Below, one piece after another: positions 1 to 13,726 of a DNA stretch of 64,000 nt. The notes under the pieces are model-generated. The model saw only the letters and a list, made by a program, of their open reading frames with translations, was not told where the DNA came from and made no database searches. Positions within the stretch are counted from its first letter, which is position 1. Every line of letters begins with the position of its first letter. Source of the DNA: Sapria himalayana. Taxonomy: Eukaryota > Streptophyta > Magnoliopsida > Malpighiales > Rafflesiaceae. The stretch lies in the NCBI GenBank assembly GCA_029783825.1, contig JAREIK010000385.1, forward strand, positions 1,302,001 to 1,366,000, in the 5' to 3' direction. A program made the translations under genes and the position numbers.

Positions 1-1190
1 GAGGGAGAAAGATCTATCTATACAGAATGACAAGAAATTTTTTGAAATACAACAACATTATTTACAAAATCTTGTAAATCAATTACCAGATACATTTGTT
101 GGTGCACAAAAAGTGATAGGATCACACATTCTAACTGCAAATACTCTAGTACGTGTTGATATCCTTGAAAGACATAATTCTAATGAATCAAAAATACACT
201 TGAAGTGTGGAAGACCAATTGGGTCGAAAGATATAAATCCTCATAAGAGGATAACAAAAGGAAAATAAAACATTATTAAAGAGGCATATAATGAAAAAAT
301 AGCTCCTAAAGAGATACATGATGAACAAGGAGCCCTTAGGGAGGCACATGTTAAAAAACATGTCCCTAGAGAGGCACATGTACCTAAAAAATCATGAAAT
401 CTCAATAAGTTATGTGCACAAAGGAGACAAATAGGATATAAATAATTTTATTATTAATAATATTTTTGCTTTCCAAGTGACCATCGACATCATACAAAAT
501 GATGATTATCTAGAACCACAAAATATGAATGAATGTTGAAAAAGATATAATTGGCCAAAATCAAAAGAGGCTATGCAGGCAGAGTTATTCTCATTAATGA
601 AAAGAGAAGTTTTTGGACCTATAGTCCAAACACCTGCAAGTATAAAGCCTAATGGGTACAAATGAGTATTTTTACAAAAGTACAATGAAAATAAAAATAT
701 CATAAGATATAAAACATGATTAGAAGCTTAAGGTTTCTCGTATAGACCTGGAATTGACAAAGGAAACATATTCTCTTATTTTGGATGCTATCACTTTTCA
801 TTTTTTAAATAAGTCTAGCAGTCTCTGAAGGACTAGATATGCATCTCATGAATGTTATCACAACATATTTATATGGATCTATAGATAATAATATAAATAT
901 GAAAATCTTTGAAGGATTTAAACTACCTGAAGCAATAAGTACAAAATCTCATAATTAATATTCAATTAAGTTACAAAGATCATTGTATGGAGCAAAGGAA
1001 TCTGGGTGCATGTGATATAATCACCTTAGTGAATATTTGATAAGAGAAGAGTATGTAAATAATTTTATATGTTCATGCATTTTTATTAAGAAATTAGAAA
1101 TTAGAAATCTAATTATTATAGTTTATCTTGATGATTTAAATTTGGATAGAACTTCTGAAGAGCTTATTGGGATTTCAGGTAGATAATCCA
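1..1190 (+). pseudogene. Decayed Ty1/copia pol (integrase tail to reverse transcriptase)
   Basis: Translation in shifting plus frames gives pieces typical of copia polyproteins: a GRPIGSKDINP segment near 212-245, then reverse-transcriptase pieces such as VFGPIVQTP (about 610-640), MHLMNVITTYLYGS (about 840-885) and an IIIVYLDDLNL stretch (about 1110-1145) that corresponds to the YVDD active-site region. Stops and frameshifts occur throughout, so it is not a functional gene. The left end runs off the window. A second, related copy of the part from about 490 onward begins at 9938. Family assignment rests on remembered copia motifs and was not searched. Confidence 0.75.
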
Positions 1191-2228
1191 ATATAATTGT
1201 AACATAATTGCAATGGAATTTATAATTTTTTTATCCCTTAACCCACCAAGGATCACATGCATTTCATATAAACATGAAGGAATGATAAATGAAACTTACT
1301 TTTTACAGATCGATTCATCAAGCCTTTAAAGTCCGTGTCTTGGTTTATTCATATCTTCAAATGTATTGTCTTTTTGAAAAGTGACCACCTCTATATGTAT
1401 CCACACATGAATAATAGTTTAAATTCATATTCTCAAAAAAAATTGAGTTTTTTTTCCTTCTCTCTATTTTGGTTATTCTCTAATAAAAGATGATTTTATA
1501 AAATATATGTCTCATATATATATATATATAATCTTGCTAGGGTCTAAGTCAAAAATAAATTTTATATTATTATATCTTTAAAACTCTTTTAAATAATAAT
1601 AATTTAAATTTAAATTTTTATCAAATTAGGAAATGAATTTTATATTAATATATATATTTAAAACTCTTTAAAAAAACAATTTTTAGATTATTTTCTTATC
1701 CAATAAAAAAATATAATAGCTTAATTATTTGTTTAAATCACGAATTTAAATTTTCTCACAACTAAATCTGAATTTAAATAATAACTAATTTTTATTTGTA
1801 ATTTAAAATAATCTCATCATTTAAAATTACTATAGAAAGTAAAAAATCATAACCATTATTATTTGTTCTTATTATATGACCTTATAAGTTCAATTAACAA
1901 TGACAGTAGGCCTAAATCATATTTTGATCATACGACCTACAAGTTATGAGTGGCCTTTAGTAAGATATTATAACTACTAAAATAAAATGAAAAGCTTATG
2001 ATCCGATACAACATTAATATAACTAATGACATATTATTTTTATCTCATAATATCTTGATAGATTATAAGTCACGAACAAAGATAACCTTATATCGTTCAA
2101 TTTTTGATTACTATAAACCCAATTAGACTGACTAAATAAATAACCTTAATTTCCATCAATTCATTTTAGAATGACTATGCATTTCTCAGTATGAATTGTT
2201 GAAGGGACCCAAATATATCTCTCTTATA
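1191..2228. repeat. AT-rich sequence inserted into copia pol, duplicated at 10553-11600
   Basis: Directly after the GIS(G) codons of the pol relic the sequence leaves copia coding and becomes AT-rich non-coding DNA. Almost the same order of motifs recurs at 10553-11600, for example CACCAAGGAT, the GTCTTGGTTTATTCA-like block, CATAATATCTTGATAGA, and GGGACCCA followed by ATATATCTCT or ATAGATATCTCT. In the second copy, pol coding resumes after the insert near 12056, so this is probably an inserted element, perhaps an LTR or other non-coding element, that was duplicated together with its host. Its class is unknown to me. Confidence 0.55.
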
Positions 2229-5125
2229 AGGCACGGTATCTTTGCATGACCTGAGAAACTGCCCCAGCGATAGAAACTAAACTCGACTATTCCAGAAACT
2301 ACCCATCATGCCGGCCTGGACCCGCCCCTAATCCTCAATGGTTCAAAATTTTAAAAATAAAAAAATTAAAATTTTTGAATTTTTTCTATTGGATTTTGCC
2401 TCCGATAGCTATGGGGCAAAATACTATAAAAAATCCAACGACCCACATGATTTTGCCCCAAAAAAAATCAATAAAAAATTTTAAAAATACTTAAAAAAAA
2501 TCATAATTATTATTTATAAACTCTCTTACCCCCTAATTTTTATATTTTCAAAAGCAGTAATTATGACTCTTTCTCAAATCTCTCTCTTAATATTCTTTCT
2601 TGAGATTGCAACTCGACTTTTCAAGACTTGCAACTCGGACTCAGCTTTGGAAGTTGGAATTTTGGTGCACGTGCTTTACCTTTATACTACTTTACGGGTA
2701 TTTTTGTTTTTTTAATTATTTAACTAAAACTCTTAAATTAACATAATAATTAATATTTAAAAATAATTAGTTTTTTACTCTCTCTCTCTCTACTCTTTAA
2801 TATATCCTCTTGTCTAAAAGAATTAGATAAATGACTAATACTAATGAAATTAATTTTAATTCAAAAAATGAAAATCTTACACAAAGGTCCGAGGTTGTTG
2901 AAACTTTTGTTTTTCCGATCGTCTCAACCCAAATATCTAAAAAATAAAAAACTAGGACTTCTATAGTTTGAACACATTTTAATATAATAAAATAAAAAAA
3001 TATTAGGGGTGAGGAAAAAGAAACGACACTATGCAAATATTGTAAGAAAATTTTTACTTATAATAATGTGTTTGGGACTTGACACCTTAATAGGAATGCC
3101 GAAATATGCACCAAAAAACATGATCCATTAGATCCTAAGCAGACATAACTTAAGTGTATATTTTTTGAGATTGGATCCAGTCCAGTATTAAAGTTTACCC
3201 CATTCATATACCATAATGAGTTGGGTAGAAAAGATAGTCAAATTTATCATCTTGGTGGGTCTTCCAATCAAATTTTCGGAAAATTCAAGTGTGGTGAGCA
3301 TCATGCAGACATATTTCTAACTTGCTTATCGTATGATTACTAGGTCCACATCTAGGAAAGACGTTAAAATTTTATAAGTTAGAAAAATAAATAATAATTA
3401 ATAAATTTATGGCATATAGTGGAGTGGTGTCCGTGACGTCTGGTATCTGGACTAGTCATGATGATTCATCTTATGCATGTCTCATTGCCCACTATATAAA
3501 TTCTAAATGGACAATGAATAAAAAAATTTTAGAATTTTTTGAGATTCTCCATCCTCATGATGGCTCGGCCATTTTTGAGTGTATGATGAAGATCTTTAGA
3601 GAATATAAAATTTAAAGTAAATTTTTAGTATCATTTTCGATAACAGGTCTAGTAATAGAGTAGCGATTAACATGTTTATTAGGAATATTAGTGACGCAGT
3701 ATTATGAGAGAATTTTCACGTCAAATGCATGTGTCATGTGATTAACTTTATTGTACTCAGTTGCATATGCAACATTAATAGTAGTATGTTTAGGAAGTAT
3801 CGAGCTGACCCGACGCTTAGCCATATGGTTGCAGAGATGGAAACCAAGTACTTAAAGTTCTGGTCTACCATTACATCTCTTTATTATCTCGCTGCATGTA
3901 TAGACCCTAGGGTTAATGTTGAAGGGATAGATAATATTTTGACTTATATTTTCTCGTGCATGAACCTGGAAGACCCACATGAAGGGTTCGTTCATGAGAA
4001 GTTGAATGATGATTTTTCACATACTATGATACTACGATACTAGGTATGGTGGTGGTGGTAGTGAGACTATGAGTACGGACATGGATACTATTTTCGGAGA
4101 TGATTTTTTTATTCAGTTAGCGAGTGGCAAAAGATGGGTGGACCATAGATTAGGAGCTAGCTTTCTCGGTACTTTGATACCTATTACTGCTTAATCCTAT
4201 CACATTCTAATACTAAGAATCTTGATATATTATAGTAGTGAAAATTATATGAGTCTAAGATGACACGAGATCTATAGACTCCTCTGGTGTTGAGCATAGC
4301 ATCAGAGTCTGCTTTTTTGTTGTAGTAGATGTGATTTCGGATAGGAGATTGAGATTACGTCCATATATTGTTGAGTTTTTAGCATGCATGAAGTATTGAG
4401 AGGATTCGAGGTTTAGCATCAAGGAATGTACTAGGATAGGGACTACATCGAAAGCGAAGGAGTTGATTGTTGATGATGATCCATATGATAGTGATTTTAA
4501 ATGTTGAGGCTAATGATGATAATGATACACTGATGGACGATTGATGAGATTGCGACTTGATACATGATGCTTGATGAATGTGGGATTGCAACACACCGAC
4601 ATCGACACTTATGTCACAGTCATGCTTATGCTTATGAGTTTGACTTATGCTTGATTCTGATTTTTTATTTCAATATTTTGTACTCAATTTTTTTACATTG
4701 TATTTGCTTTGATTTGGGCGTTTGGCTTTATAACTTTGTAATTTTTGTGAAAGATATTATGTGTTTATATTTTATTTTCATATTTAATAATTTCATTAAA
4801 AATTCTAAAATTTAATTCTAATAAATTAAAATCTAAATCTATTAATCTAATTAAAACATAATTAAAACCAATAACATAAAAAAAATAAACTTTATAACTT
4901 TTCAAAAATTTACAATTTAAATTTTTTAAATATATTATCTAATTTATATTTTATAATTACATAAATATTATAATTTTTTTTTATTTTTTTAACTAGCCTA
5001 TACGGGCCTGACTTGGCACGATAAACAACCAGCTGTGCTAGGCCTGGCATAAATAAACCATGCCAGGCTAGGCACGAAATGGTATAGTAACCGTGCTATG
5101 CCTGGCCCAGCATTAAAGCACGGTT
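2229..5125 (+). mobile_element. Decayed hAT transposon with GC-rich 3' subterminal region
   Basis: Fragments at 3409-3615 (IWTSHDDSSYACLIAHY) and 3729-4043 (KYRADPTLSHMV, AACIDPRVN) match the RNase-H-like core of plant hAT transposases, where a WTS...Y.C...H block is usual. Near 4260-4400 a broken SESAF-like stretch marks the C-terminal hATC dimerisation region. Stops interrupt every part, so it is a pseudogene. A GC-rich block at 4990-5125, with motifs such as GCCTGGCCC and AAGCACGG, resembles the subterminal regions of the nDart-like MITEs elsewhere in this window and is cut short by the copia LTR at about 5125. A homologous relic occupies 61348-64000. The left boundary is approximate. Confidence 0.65.
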
Positions 5126-5327
5126 GGGCGGCCTATAACCCGAATAGACCGGATTCTGCTTTAAAATTTTTTCAGCCCATTGACCAAGCAATGTGTCCCT
5201 CATTTTTGTCCATTGCTACATTTGTATTCTTTCTCAATATTTTAATTAATGTACTTATAGTAAAATATTGCAATAGAAAAACATTTTGTTATATAAAATA
5301 GATAATCAAAAAATAAATTATATACTA
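5125..5327 (-). repeat. Truncated 3' LTR of the minus-strand copia element
   Basis: The block matches 9725-9937 (GGATTCTGCTTTAAAATTTT-like start, CAATATTTTAATT, AATAGATAATCAAAAAA, ending TACTACA). The outer half of the LTR is missing where it abuts the GC-rich end of the hAT relic, so the left end of the element was deleted or replaced. Confidence 0.6.
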
Positions 5328-8300
5328 CAACCTCTACCTTAATTTTTTTTCATACAGATATAGAGATACTCTCCATAAATTGTTAGTCCTAGTATGACCA
5401 CATCTGATTTGATATGTTCAGTAAGTCAAGGCAATGTCTTAACTTATTCAGAGTGACAGATTTTTTAACATGTCAGCTGGATTATCAGAACTTCCAATCT
5501 TCTTCACTTGTATCATCTTTTCAGTTTGAAGGAAATGATATCGCACATTAATGTGCTTTGTCCTCTCATGGTGGACTTGGTCTTTTGCTAAAAAAATAGC
5601 ACTGAGGTTGTCACAGAAAACTATTGCAACCTATTCATAAAGACCAAGGTCATTGAGAAAATCTTTCAATCATATTTCTTCCTTATAGCTTCAGTTAGAG
5701 CCATATACTCAGCTTTTGTAGAGGATAAAGTGATAGAAGATTCCAGGGTGACTTTCTAGCTTACTACAAAGCCACATACAATTAAGGCATAGTCAGTCAT
5801 AGACTTTCTACTATCAACATCTTCTTTATAGTCAGAATTAGAATATTTTGCTAGCATGAGTTGAGATTCATTACCAAATATCAAATCAACATCAGAAGTC
5901 TCCAAGAGATACATAAGTATCCTCTTAACAGCTTTTCCAATACTCTTGACTAGGGTTTACCATAAACCTACTCACTACATTTACTACATAAGAAATATTA
6001 GGTTGGGTGCATACCATAAGATACATGATGCTCCCAACAGCATTGGAATAAGAAACTTTAGACATTTGTTCTTTATTAGATTTAGATCGGAGAAAAAATC
6101 TAATGATAAGTGGAGGTTATAGGCATATGGTGTGTACAGAGACTTACAAGAAGTAATTCCAAATATAGATATATAATTTTTTTAATATATTGTTTCTGTG
6201 GAAGAAATAATTTTATTTTAATTCTATATATGAATATTTGATTACTCAAAATTTGCTTTGCTCCTCCAAGATATTTCATATCAAATTTAGAATTGAGATC
6301 TTTCAGTTCCCGAATGTTATATTTATCCTTGGCAGCAATAAGCATATCATCTAATGATAAATAGTCATGAGGTGGTTAAATCTCTTGTACCACTAATGAG
6401 GAGACTATTTAAGTCCATAGAGGGACTTTAGAAACTTGCACACGTGGGTTTCCTTACATGATACCTCAAAACCCTCAGGCTGACTCATGTAATTTTTTTC
6501 ATCTAGATCTCCAAGAATAAAGATAGTTTTAACATCTAGTTGCTCAAGTTCAAAGTTCTGATGTGCCAGTACCCTGGTTGAGGTATGAATAACTGCATCA
6601 AAGAATATTTTACTATAATTGACACCCTTTTTCTTTAATGAACCATTTTATAACTAGATATGCCTTAAACTTTATACCACCAGCTATAGAGGTGTCATCT
6701 TTTTTCTTGAAAACCCATTTGTAAGAAATTAGCTTTTTTCCTTTACGTTTTGGTACAATAACCCAAGTACGATTCTTATGAAGAGATTCAATTTCTTCAT
6801 TCAAGGCAAATAACTATAACTCAAATTCACGACATTTAACAACATTCCTTAAAAAGGATAATTTAGGAATATCAATCTCTTCAACAACTTGTAGGGCAAA
6901 CCCTACTTATTCATTAAAGCCGAACCTCAAAGGAGGACCTATATTCATCATTATTTTTCTATCCCTTACAATGCTATAGGGGATAGATACTTCAGGTATA
7001 GGTTCAAGATCATATTTAGTAATAGACTCAAGATCATATTTATGATTAGCCATTGATTTTTTGGAGACAAATTCAGGCATCATTCTTGGAGTAACATAAT
7101 CAAATTTTGGCTCCACCTTTTTAGAGCAATAGAATCAGATTTTAGCTCCACCTTCTTGGAGCAACAGATTTAGGCATCATTTGGTGACTAGAGAATTATT
7201 CTCTTTTAAGATGGTGACCATATCTGGAATCCATTTACTCTATCACCATATCCTACAAATATTCTTTTTCTTGCTTGTAGTTCAAGTCTACCATCATTTA
7301 CATGATAATAGGCAACACACCCGAATACTTTCAGATTGGAATAATCTGTTGGTTTACTAGACCATATACCTCAAGTGGAATTTTAAAATTAATTCTATTA
7401 TGTGGTGATCTATTTATCAGATAACATGATGTATTAACAGCTTCAGCCTAAAACTCATTGCCTAAGCTTGATTGAGAGAGCATACATCTAGTTCTCTCCT
7501 AAAGTTTTGGTTAATTTTTTCAGCAATGTCATTTTTGCTGTGGAGTATCCCTAACATTCTTATGTCTAGTTATACCTTTGTCCTTACAGAATTCCTCAAA
7601 TTCTGATGAACAAAATTCTAGATCATTATTTATTCATATTAGTTTAACTTTCTTTTATATTTAGTTTTCTATTAAGCTAACCTATTATTTAAACTATATA
7701 AATGTTTTAGATTTATATTTCATCATGAATACCTAGGACATCCTGGAGTAATCATTAACTTAACATATATAAAATTGAGCACCACCAAGAAACTGTACTC
7801 TAGAAGGCTCCCAACAATCAACATGGATATAATCTAAGATGCTCTTTGTGCAGTGTATAGCTTTGCCAAACTTAGTTATATGTTTCTTACAAAAAAAAAA
7901 ATGATCACAAAAATTTAGTTTACTAACTCTATGACCAACAAGAAGGTTAAGATCAAAGAGAACCTTCATATCATTCTCTCTCTCATATGTGCTAGCCGCA
8001 TGTATCATAATTTGGTAAGATCAGCTTCATCTTCAAATGTAAGCTCTTCTAATGTGACAACAATAGCCCTTATGACTGTGAAATCTATCAATGTGTATAG
8101 TGTTCCACTCTTTTACCCCTTCAGTATAATATCATCTCCTCGGTAAAATATTTAGTGTTCTTTCACCACCACTGAATGTACATCCATGATCATCTAGAAC
8201 ACCGAGAGAAATTAGATTCATTATTATTTCTAGAACATACCTTATATCAGATAGTGAGACAATCCGGCCATCATATATTCTTAATTTGACTGTGCCAATT

Positions 8301-9374
8301 CCAACCACTTTACAAGGTTGGCTATAGCAAGACCAACTTCCTTCATATCATTAATGCAAAACCAAATTCAAGTGTGTACTGATATGAAAAGAAGTACAAG
8401 TATCTAAAATATAGTTATCTGACCTTGTAATCATAGTAGAGATTACCATCACAAGGTCATCTTCATCTGAGTCATCACCATACATGTCAGTAGTAGGTGG
8501 GGAAATAGGCTGGCCCTGTTGTTCTTACTTTGCTTTTTTTTTGGGCATTCAATTTTCCAATGCACTTTCTGTTTATAGTTGTGATAGGTGTCATCCTTTT
8601 TGGACATCTTTTGGAGCTTGTTCTTTTTCTTCTTGAAATGAAGCAGGTTGTGGCCTCCTATTTGTCACCACAAATCCAACAGAATGTTGTTCAAGTCATT
8701 CAACAGTAGCCTTTTGCCTCATCTCTTAGAAGTGTATGGCACATCAAACATCATCTAGAGTAATCTCATCCATCCCCATGATCAGTGATTTCACAAAGTT
8801 CTAATATGAAACAGCAAGTGAGACTAGAAGCAAAAGTGTGACACCCTTATCTTCTACCTTGGCATTCACACGTTTTAGGTCCATACGAATGCTATTTAAA
8901 TCATCTAGATATTTTTTTAGGGAAGTTCCCTCTTGCATCCTTGATGTAAAAAGCCTTCTCTTAAAAAGAAGTTTGTTTGTAAGTGACATTTTTCATATAA
9001 AGTAACTCAAGCTTGAGCCATAATCTTGTAGTAGTCTCTTCATCTACTACCTCATCAATCACTTCATCACCCAAGCCTAGGAGAATGGTGGAGTATGTTT
9101 TTTCTTCACATCTCCATGCATGTGCCTCTGTTATCCTAATAGCAGTAGCAGTAACAACACCCAAACCATGAACAAGCAGATTCCAAATTTTGAAATTCTT
9201 CAAGTTTGCATGCATTTTAATATGCCACATACTAAACCCAATTTTTTCCATTAAACTTCTTAATCGTGGTACTCAAAGTTCCCGACATTTTAAACATAAT
9301 ATAGTTTCATAGGAAATCACAAATTCAATCACGAAATTGTAGAAAACTTTTTGCATTATTTAGCTTTGATACCA

Positions 9375-9653
9375 ATTATTAGTTTTTACTTGCAATTGTT
9401 ATTACAAATATGATAATCAATCACAAATTCAATAATAGAATATAAATATCAAAACCACAACAAAAACACATAGAAATAATGTGGTTCATTAGACATTTAA
9501 CACGACTAGTTACATCCGCCATAAAAGTGCTTAGGTGCTTACTGATTAATAACCAAAATATTTACAAAATCAAAAGAAAGAAACGAAGAAGCAGCAAAGA
9601 AAAATATCACAACAACAGAAAGTGCATGCTCTCTTTGCTATATATGAATAGTA

Positions 9654-9698
<45 letters not shown>

Positions 9699-9937
9699 CA
9701 AGGTTTTTAATATTGAAGACTGGAGTGGGTCGAATAACTTGAATGGATTGGATTTTGCTCTAAAAAAATTTGTGGGCTACTGTTCGGGCAGTAGGTTCCC
9801 CATTATTATCCATTGCTATATTCACAGTCTCTTAATATTTTAATTCTTGCACTTATAATAAAATATTGTAATAGAAAAATATTTGGCTAAACAAAATAGA
9901 TAATCAAAAAACAAATTGTATATTACAATGATGATGA
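9375..9937 (-). repeat. 5' LTR of the minus-strand copia element
   Basis: This lies between the primer-binding site and the resumed copia pol of the host copy. It shares blocks with 33871-34433 (AATGTGGTT, CGACTAGTTACATCC, TCTCTTAATATTTTA) and, over its last 210 bases, with 5125-5327. It contains a (TA)n tract at about 9657-9697. End points are inferred from where the three copies stop matching. Confidence 0.65.
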
Positions 9938-12460
9938 TCCATAACTACAAACTAAGAATGAATATAAAAAAAGATATGATTGGCCAATATTGAAATAGGC
10001 TATGAAAGCAGAGTTATCATTCAAAAGTGCAATGAAAATAATGATATCATAAGATATAAAACATAATTAGTAGCTAAAGGTTTCTCATAAAGACCTATAA
10101 TTGATTATGATGAAACATATTCTCTTGATATGGATTCTATCACTTTTCATTTTTTAATAAGTCTAGTAATCTTTGAAGGACTAAATATATATGCATCTCA
10201 TGAATGTTATCACAACATATTTATATGGATCTATAGTTAATGATATATACATGTAAATCCCCTAAAAGATTTAAACTACCTAAAGCAATAAGTACAAAAC
10301 ATCGTAACATATATTCAATTAAGTTACAAAGATCATTGTATGGATTAAAGCAATTTGGGTGCATGTGGTATAATCACCTCAGTGAATATTTGATAAGAGA
10401 ATAGTATGTAAATAATCTTATATCTCCACGCATTTTTATTAAGTAATTAGAAACTGGATTTGCAATTGTTATTGTTTATATTGATGATTTAAATCTGGTT
10501 GGAATTCTTGAAGAGCTTGTTGGGATTTTGGGCAGAATATCCAATATAATTGAAATATAAACATAGTTGATTTTATAATTTTTTTATACCTTAACCCACC
10601 AAGGATGACATGTATTTCATAAAACACAAAAGAATGGTAAACAAAACTTACTTCTTGTAGATTAATTCGTGAAGCCTTTAATGTCAGTGTCTTAGTTTAT
10701 TCAGATCTTCAAAAGTGTTGCCTTTTTGAAAAGTAATCACCCTCTACAAATATCCATGCATTAACAAATAATAAATGATCTTGTTGAATACTAGTTTAGA
10801 TTCATCTTTTCAAAATGAACCTAGGGTTTTTCTTTTCATTCACTCTGTTTTGGTTGTTCTCTAATAAAAGATGAAGGCTTGAACAAATATATATGTCACA
10901 TACACACACATAAAAGTATACTAGGGTTTAAGTCATAAATAATTTTTATATTATTATTATATCTCTAAAACTCTTTAAAATAATAACAATTCTAATTCAA
11001 ATCCTTATCAGATAAAAAAATGAATTTTATATTATTATATATATTTAAAACTCTTTTAAAAAAGCATTTTCAGATTATTTCTCTATCCAATAAGAAAATA
11101 TAACATATTAATTAATTATTTAAATCACAAATATAAACTTCAAAATTAAATTCGAATTTAAATAACAATTAATTGTTATTTGTAATTTAAAATGATCTCA
11201 TCATTTTAAATTACTACACATAGTGAAAAACCATAATCATTATTATTTGTTTTTAATGTACTACCTTATCGATTCAATTAACATTGGGAAAATGCTTGAA
11301 TTATATTTTGATAATACAAGTCATAATTAGCCTCTAGTAGGATATTATGACTACCAAATATAAATGAAAAACTCATGATCCGATACAACCTTATTATAGC
11401 TAATATCATAATCTCTTTGTCTCATAATATCTTGATAGAATATAATGCATGGACAAGGTCAACCTTATATCATTCATAATTTGATTACTCAAAACCCAAT
11501 TAGACTAACTAAACAAATGACACTGATCTTTATTATTTTATTTGAGCATGACCATGTATTTCTCAGTCTCAATTGTCGAGGGGACCCATAGATATCTCTA
11601 TTATAATAAGAGGGATAAATTTCATCTTAATTACTCATATCTCTCTACATAATTCTTATTATATTTAAGTATAACCTTTATAGTCATTTGATTAAAGACA
11701 ATGTTTAATTATATCAAAATATAATATTTTTTATATTGAGAACTAAAGTGATTTCAGGTCAAAAGATTTAATAACATAACTATTAAAGATTAACTTATGA
11801 CCTTTATCCAAGTATTAATCTCAAGACAGGTCTGTCCAATATTTGTTCACAATAAATAGATATAAATTTGATTTGTATCTCATACACATATTCATCTCAT
11901 GAATATCAATCAAACTTTATATTAATCTTAATTAATTATAATTCACATAACAATAATAATTAGGGATATTTAGAATAATTAATAATATTATTTATATATA
12001 ATAAATATATAGATCATCAAAATAATTAATTCTTACAAATAGTCAAAATACAATGTTCATACGATAGGTCTCAAACACTATTACCAACATAGCTCACACA
12101 AATACTAGAATACTTGAAAAATAATTTTGAAATTAAATATCTTGGAAATACAAAATATTGTCTTGACCTACGGATTGAGTATTTTACAAGTAGAGTGTTG
12201 GTTCACCAACCAACATATATTAAGAAAATCTCAAGGTGCTTTTACTTAATGTGAATAAGAACCCATTTAGACATTGTGAAAAGGATTAAGAATTATTTGG
12301 CCCCTAAGTACTATATTTATCGGTGTACTTATGTTTCTAGCTAATTATACTAGTCTAGATATTATTTTTTCTGTCAATCTATTAGCCAGATACAATTCTA
12401 CTTCAACAAGAAGACACTAGAATGGAATAAAGCATGTGTTACGTTATCTTTAAGGAACTA
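9938..12460 (+). pseudogene. Second decayed copia pol copy split by the AT-rich insert
   Basis: From 9938 the copy parallels 490-1190 (KKRYDWP near 9970-9995, LVGILEEL near 10495-10520). Pol coding breaks off at about 10553 and resumes at about 12110 with the stretch FEIKYLGNTKYCLDLRIEYF, then VHQPTYIKKISRCFY, the usual copia sequence that follows the YVDD region. The intervening 1.5 kb is the AT-rich insert shared with 1191-2228. Stops are frequent. The copy starts exactly where the minus-strand copia LTR ends, so that element appears to have inserted into, or between, the duplicated copies. Confidence 0.65.
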
Positions 12461-13720
12461 TTCATTACAAGTGTCAGACGGGTCATGTAGGGCCAACACG
12501 GCTTGTTTTTTTCATCCCCAAGTGTGCTCGCATGCCCATATGTGTACATCAATTTACTGAACTTTTTTTTAACATGAGGAGTATAATTTGGGAATTAACA
12601 TGTACTTTTTTTTTCTTCGTCCACGTTTTGTCTCATTGGGTTTTATTGGCAAGTTTTTTAACTAGACAGTCCTAATCTTAATAATTTTCATCAAATTTTA
12701 TAATAGTCAAGGAAAAGTATTGAAAATGTGATGTTGAAAATAAATATGAATACTTAGTATATTCACTATGCATCTCCTATAAAAGGAGTTTAATCATTTA
12801 AATGAGATATGTTTTTTTAGTAAGAAATTTTTTTTTACTTTTCGCTCTACTCTCAACTTCTACAAGTATTTTATTTATTCAATTTTGTATTTTTTCACTT
12901 TTTTTTTTTATTTTATATAATGTTTTCTTAAAATAATATTTTTTAGATGTTAAAAACACACAAAAAAAATTATTATATGATACTTATTTGTGAAATTTAT
13001 GCAATAGGAAATTATGTTAGTTGAAAAAATAAGAAGGAAAGCAAATAAGTGAAAATTAAAGATTATTTTTGGAAAATATATGTCACCAAACATTTCCATT
13101 ATTTTATTTTAAAAAATTTATATATTTTTTGTTTCAGATATTATATTTTATATTTTAAAAAACATTATTTTACTAATGGAAAATAATGAAATAAAATATT
13201 ATATTATTTTATATTTTAAAAAATATATGAGATAAATATTATATTTTTTTACTCATGGAAAATTCATATTTTATTTCAAATAAATAAATAATTTTTTTTT
13301 GTTTTAAAAACAACAAAAACAACGAGATGAAATCTAATTTTTTTTGTTGGCAGCCAAATGAATCCAAGTTGTTCCACCCACTCACTATATTTTCAAAAGT
13401 TTTAAATTTTACAATCTGGCCATTATTATATAAATATTGTATTTTATTTTATTATTCTGAAAATTAATAATTTATTTCAATTTAAAACTAAAAATTATTT
13501 TTGTAATTAAATGTTCACCATTGGTTTTTCTTATTTTATTTTTAAAATTTAAAAATTTTAAAAATATTAAAAATATTGCAATTAATGATTATTAAATAAG
13601 CATTCAGTTTTCTCTTTGCTGATTCTGGCGCCCTTGCAGCTCCTCTTCCTTCCTGCTGGTACTAGTACTTCGCGCAGGAGCGGGGAGTGGGCTCACTGTT
13701 AGGAGACGCTTGTTCGAAGC
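12461..13720. other. AT-rich intergenic spacer upstream of the SPT6-like gene
   Basis: I see no coding potential or clear repeat here. It is dominated by A/T runs. The last 120 bases (13600-13720) turn GC-richer, with TTCCTTCCTGCTGG and CGCGCAGGAGCGGGG, and probably hold the promoter-proximal region and 5' untranslated leader of the next gene. No TATA box was assigned. Confidence 0.4.
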
Positions 13721-13726
13721 ACAGAC

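Larger units (their letters stand above)
5125..9937 (-). mobile_element. Degenerate full-length Ty1/copia retrotransposon
   Basis: On the minus strand, from right to left, the order is LTR, primer-binding site, gag (9251-8801, with KTYSTILLGLGDEV-type residues), integrase region (about 8000-7300), reverse transcriptase (6804-6613 with TWVIVPKRKGKK and ISYKWVFKKK; 6345-6100 with FDMKYLGGAKQIL) and RNase H (about 5650-5460, with VFCDNLSAIFLAKDQVHHER readable). A copia order is clear, but stops and frameshifts are frequent. The primer site at 9363-9374 reads TGGTATCAAAGC on the minus strand, one base from the initiator-Met tRNA complement. A purine tract next to the left LTR (minus-strand AAGGTAGAGG, about 5328-5345) fits a polypurine tract. 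The left LTR is truncated. Confidence 0.8.

Noticed and set aside
9479..9742. 87-codon frame across the (TA)n tract
   Set aside because: It lies in a copia LTR, and its poly(Tyr-Ile) is microsatellite translation.
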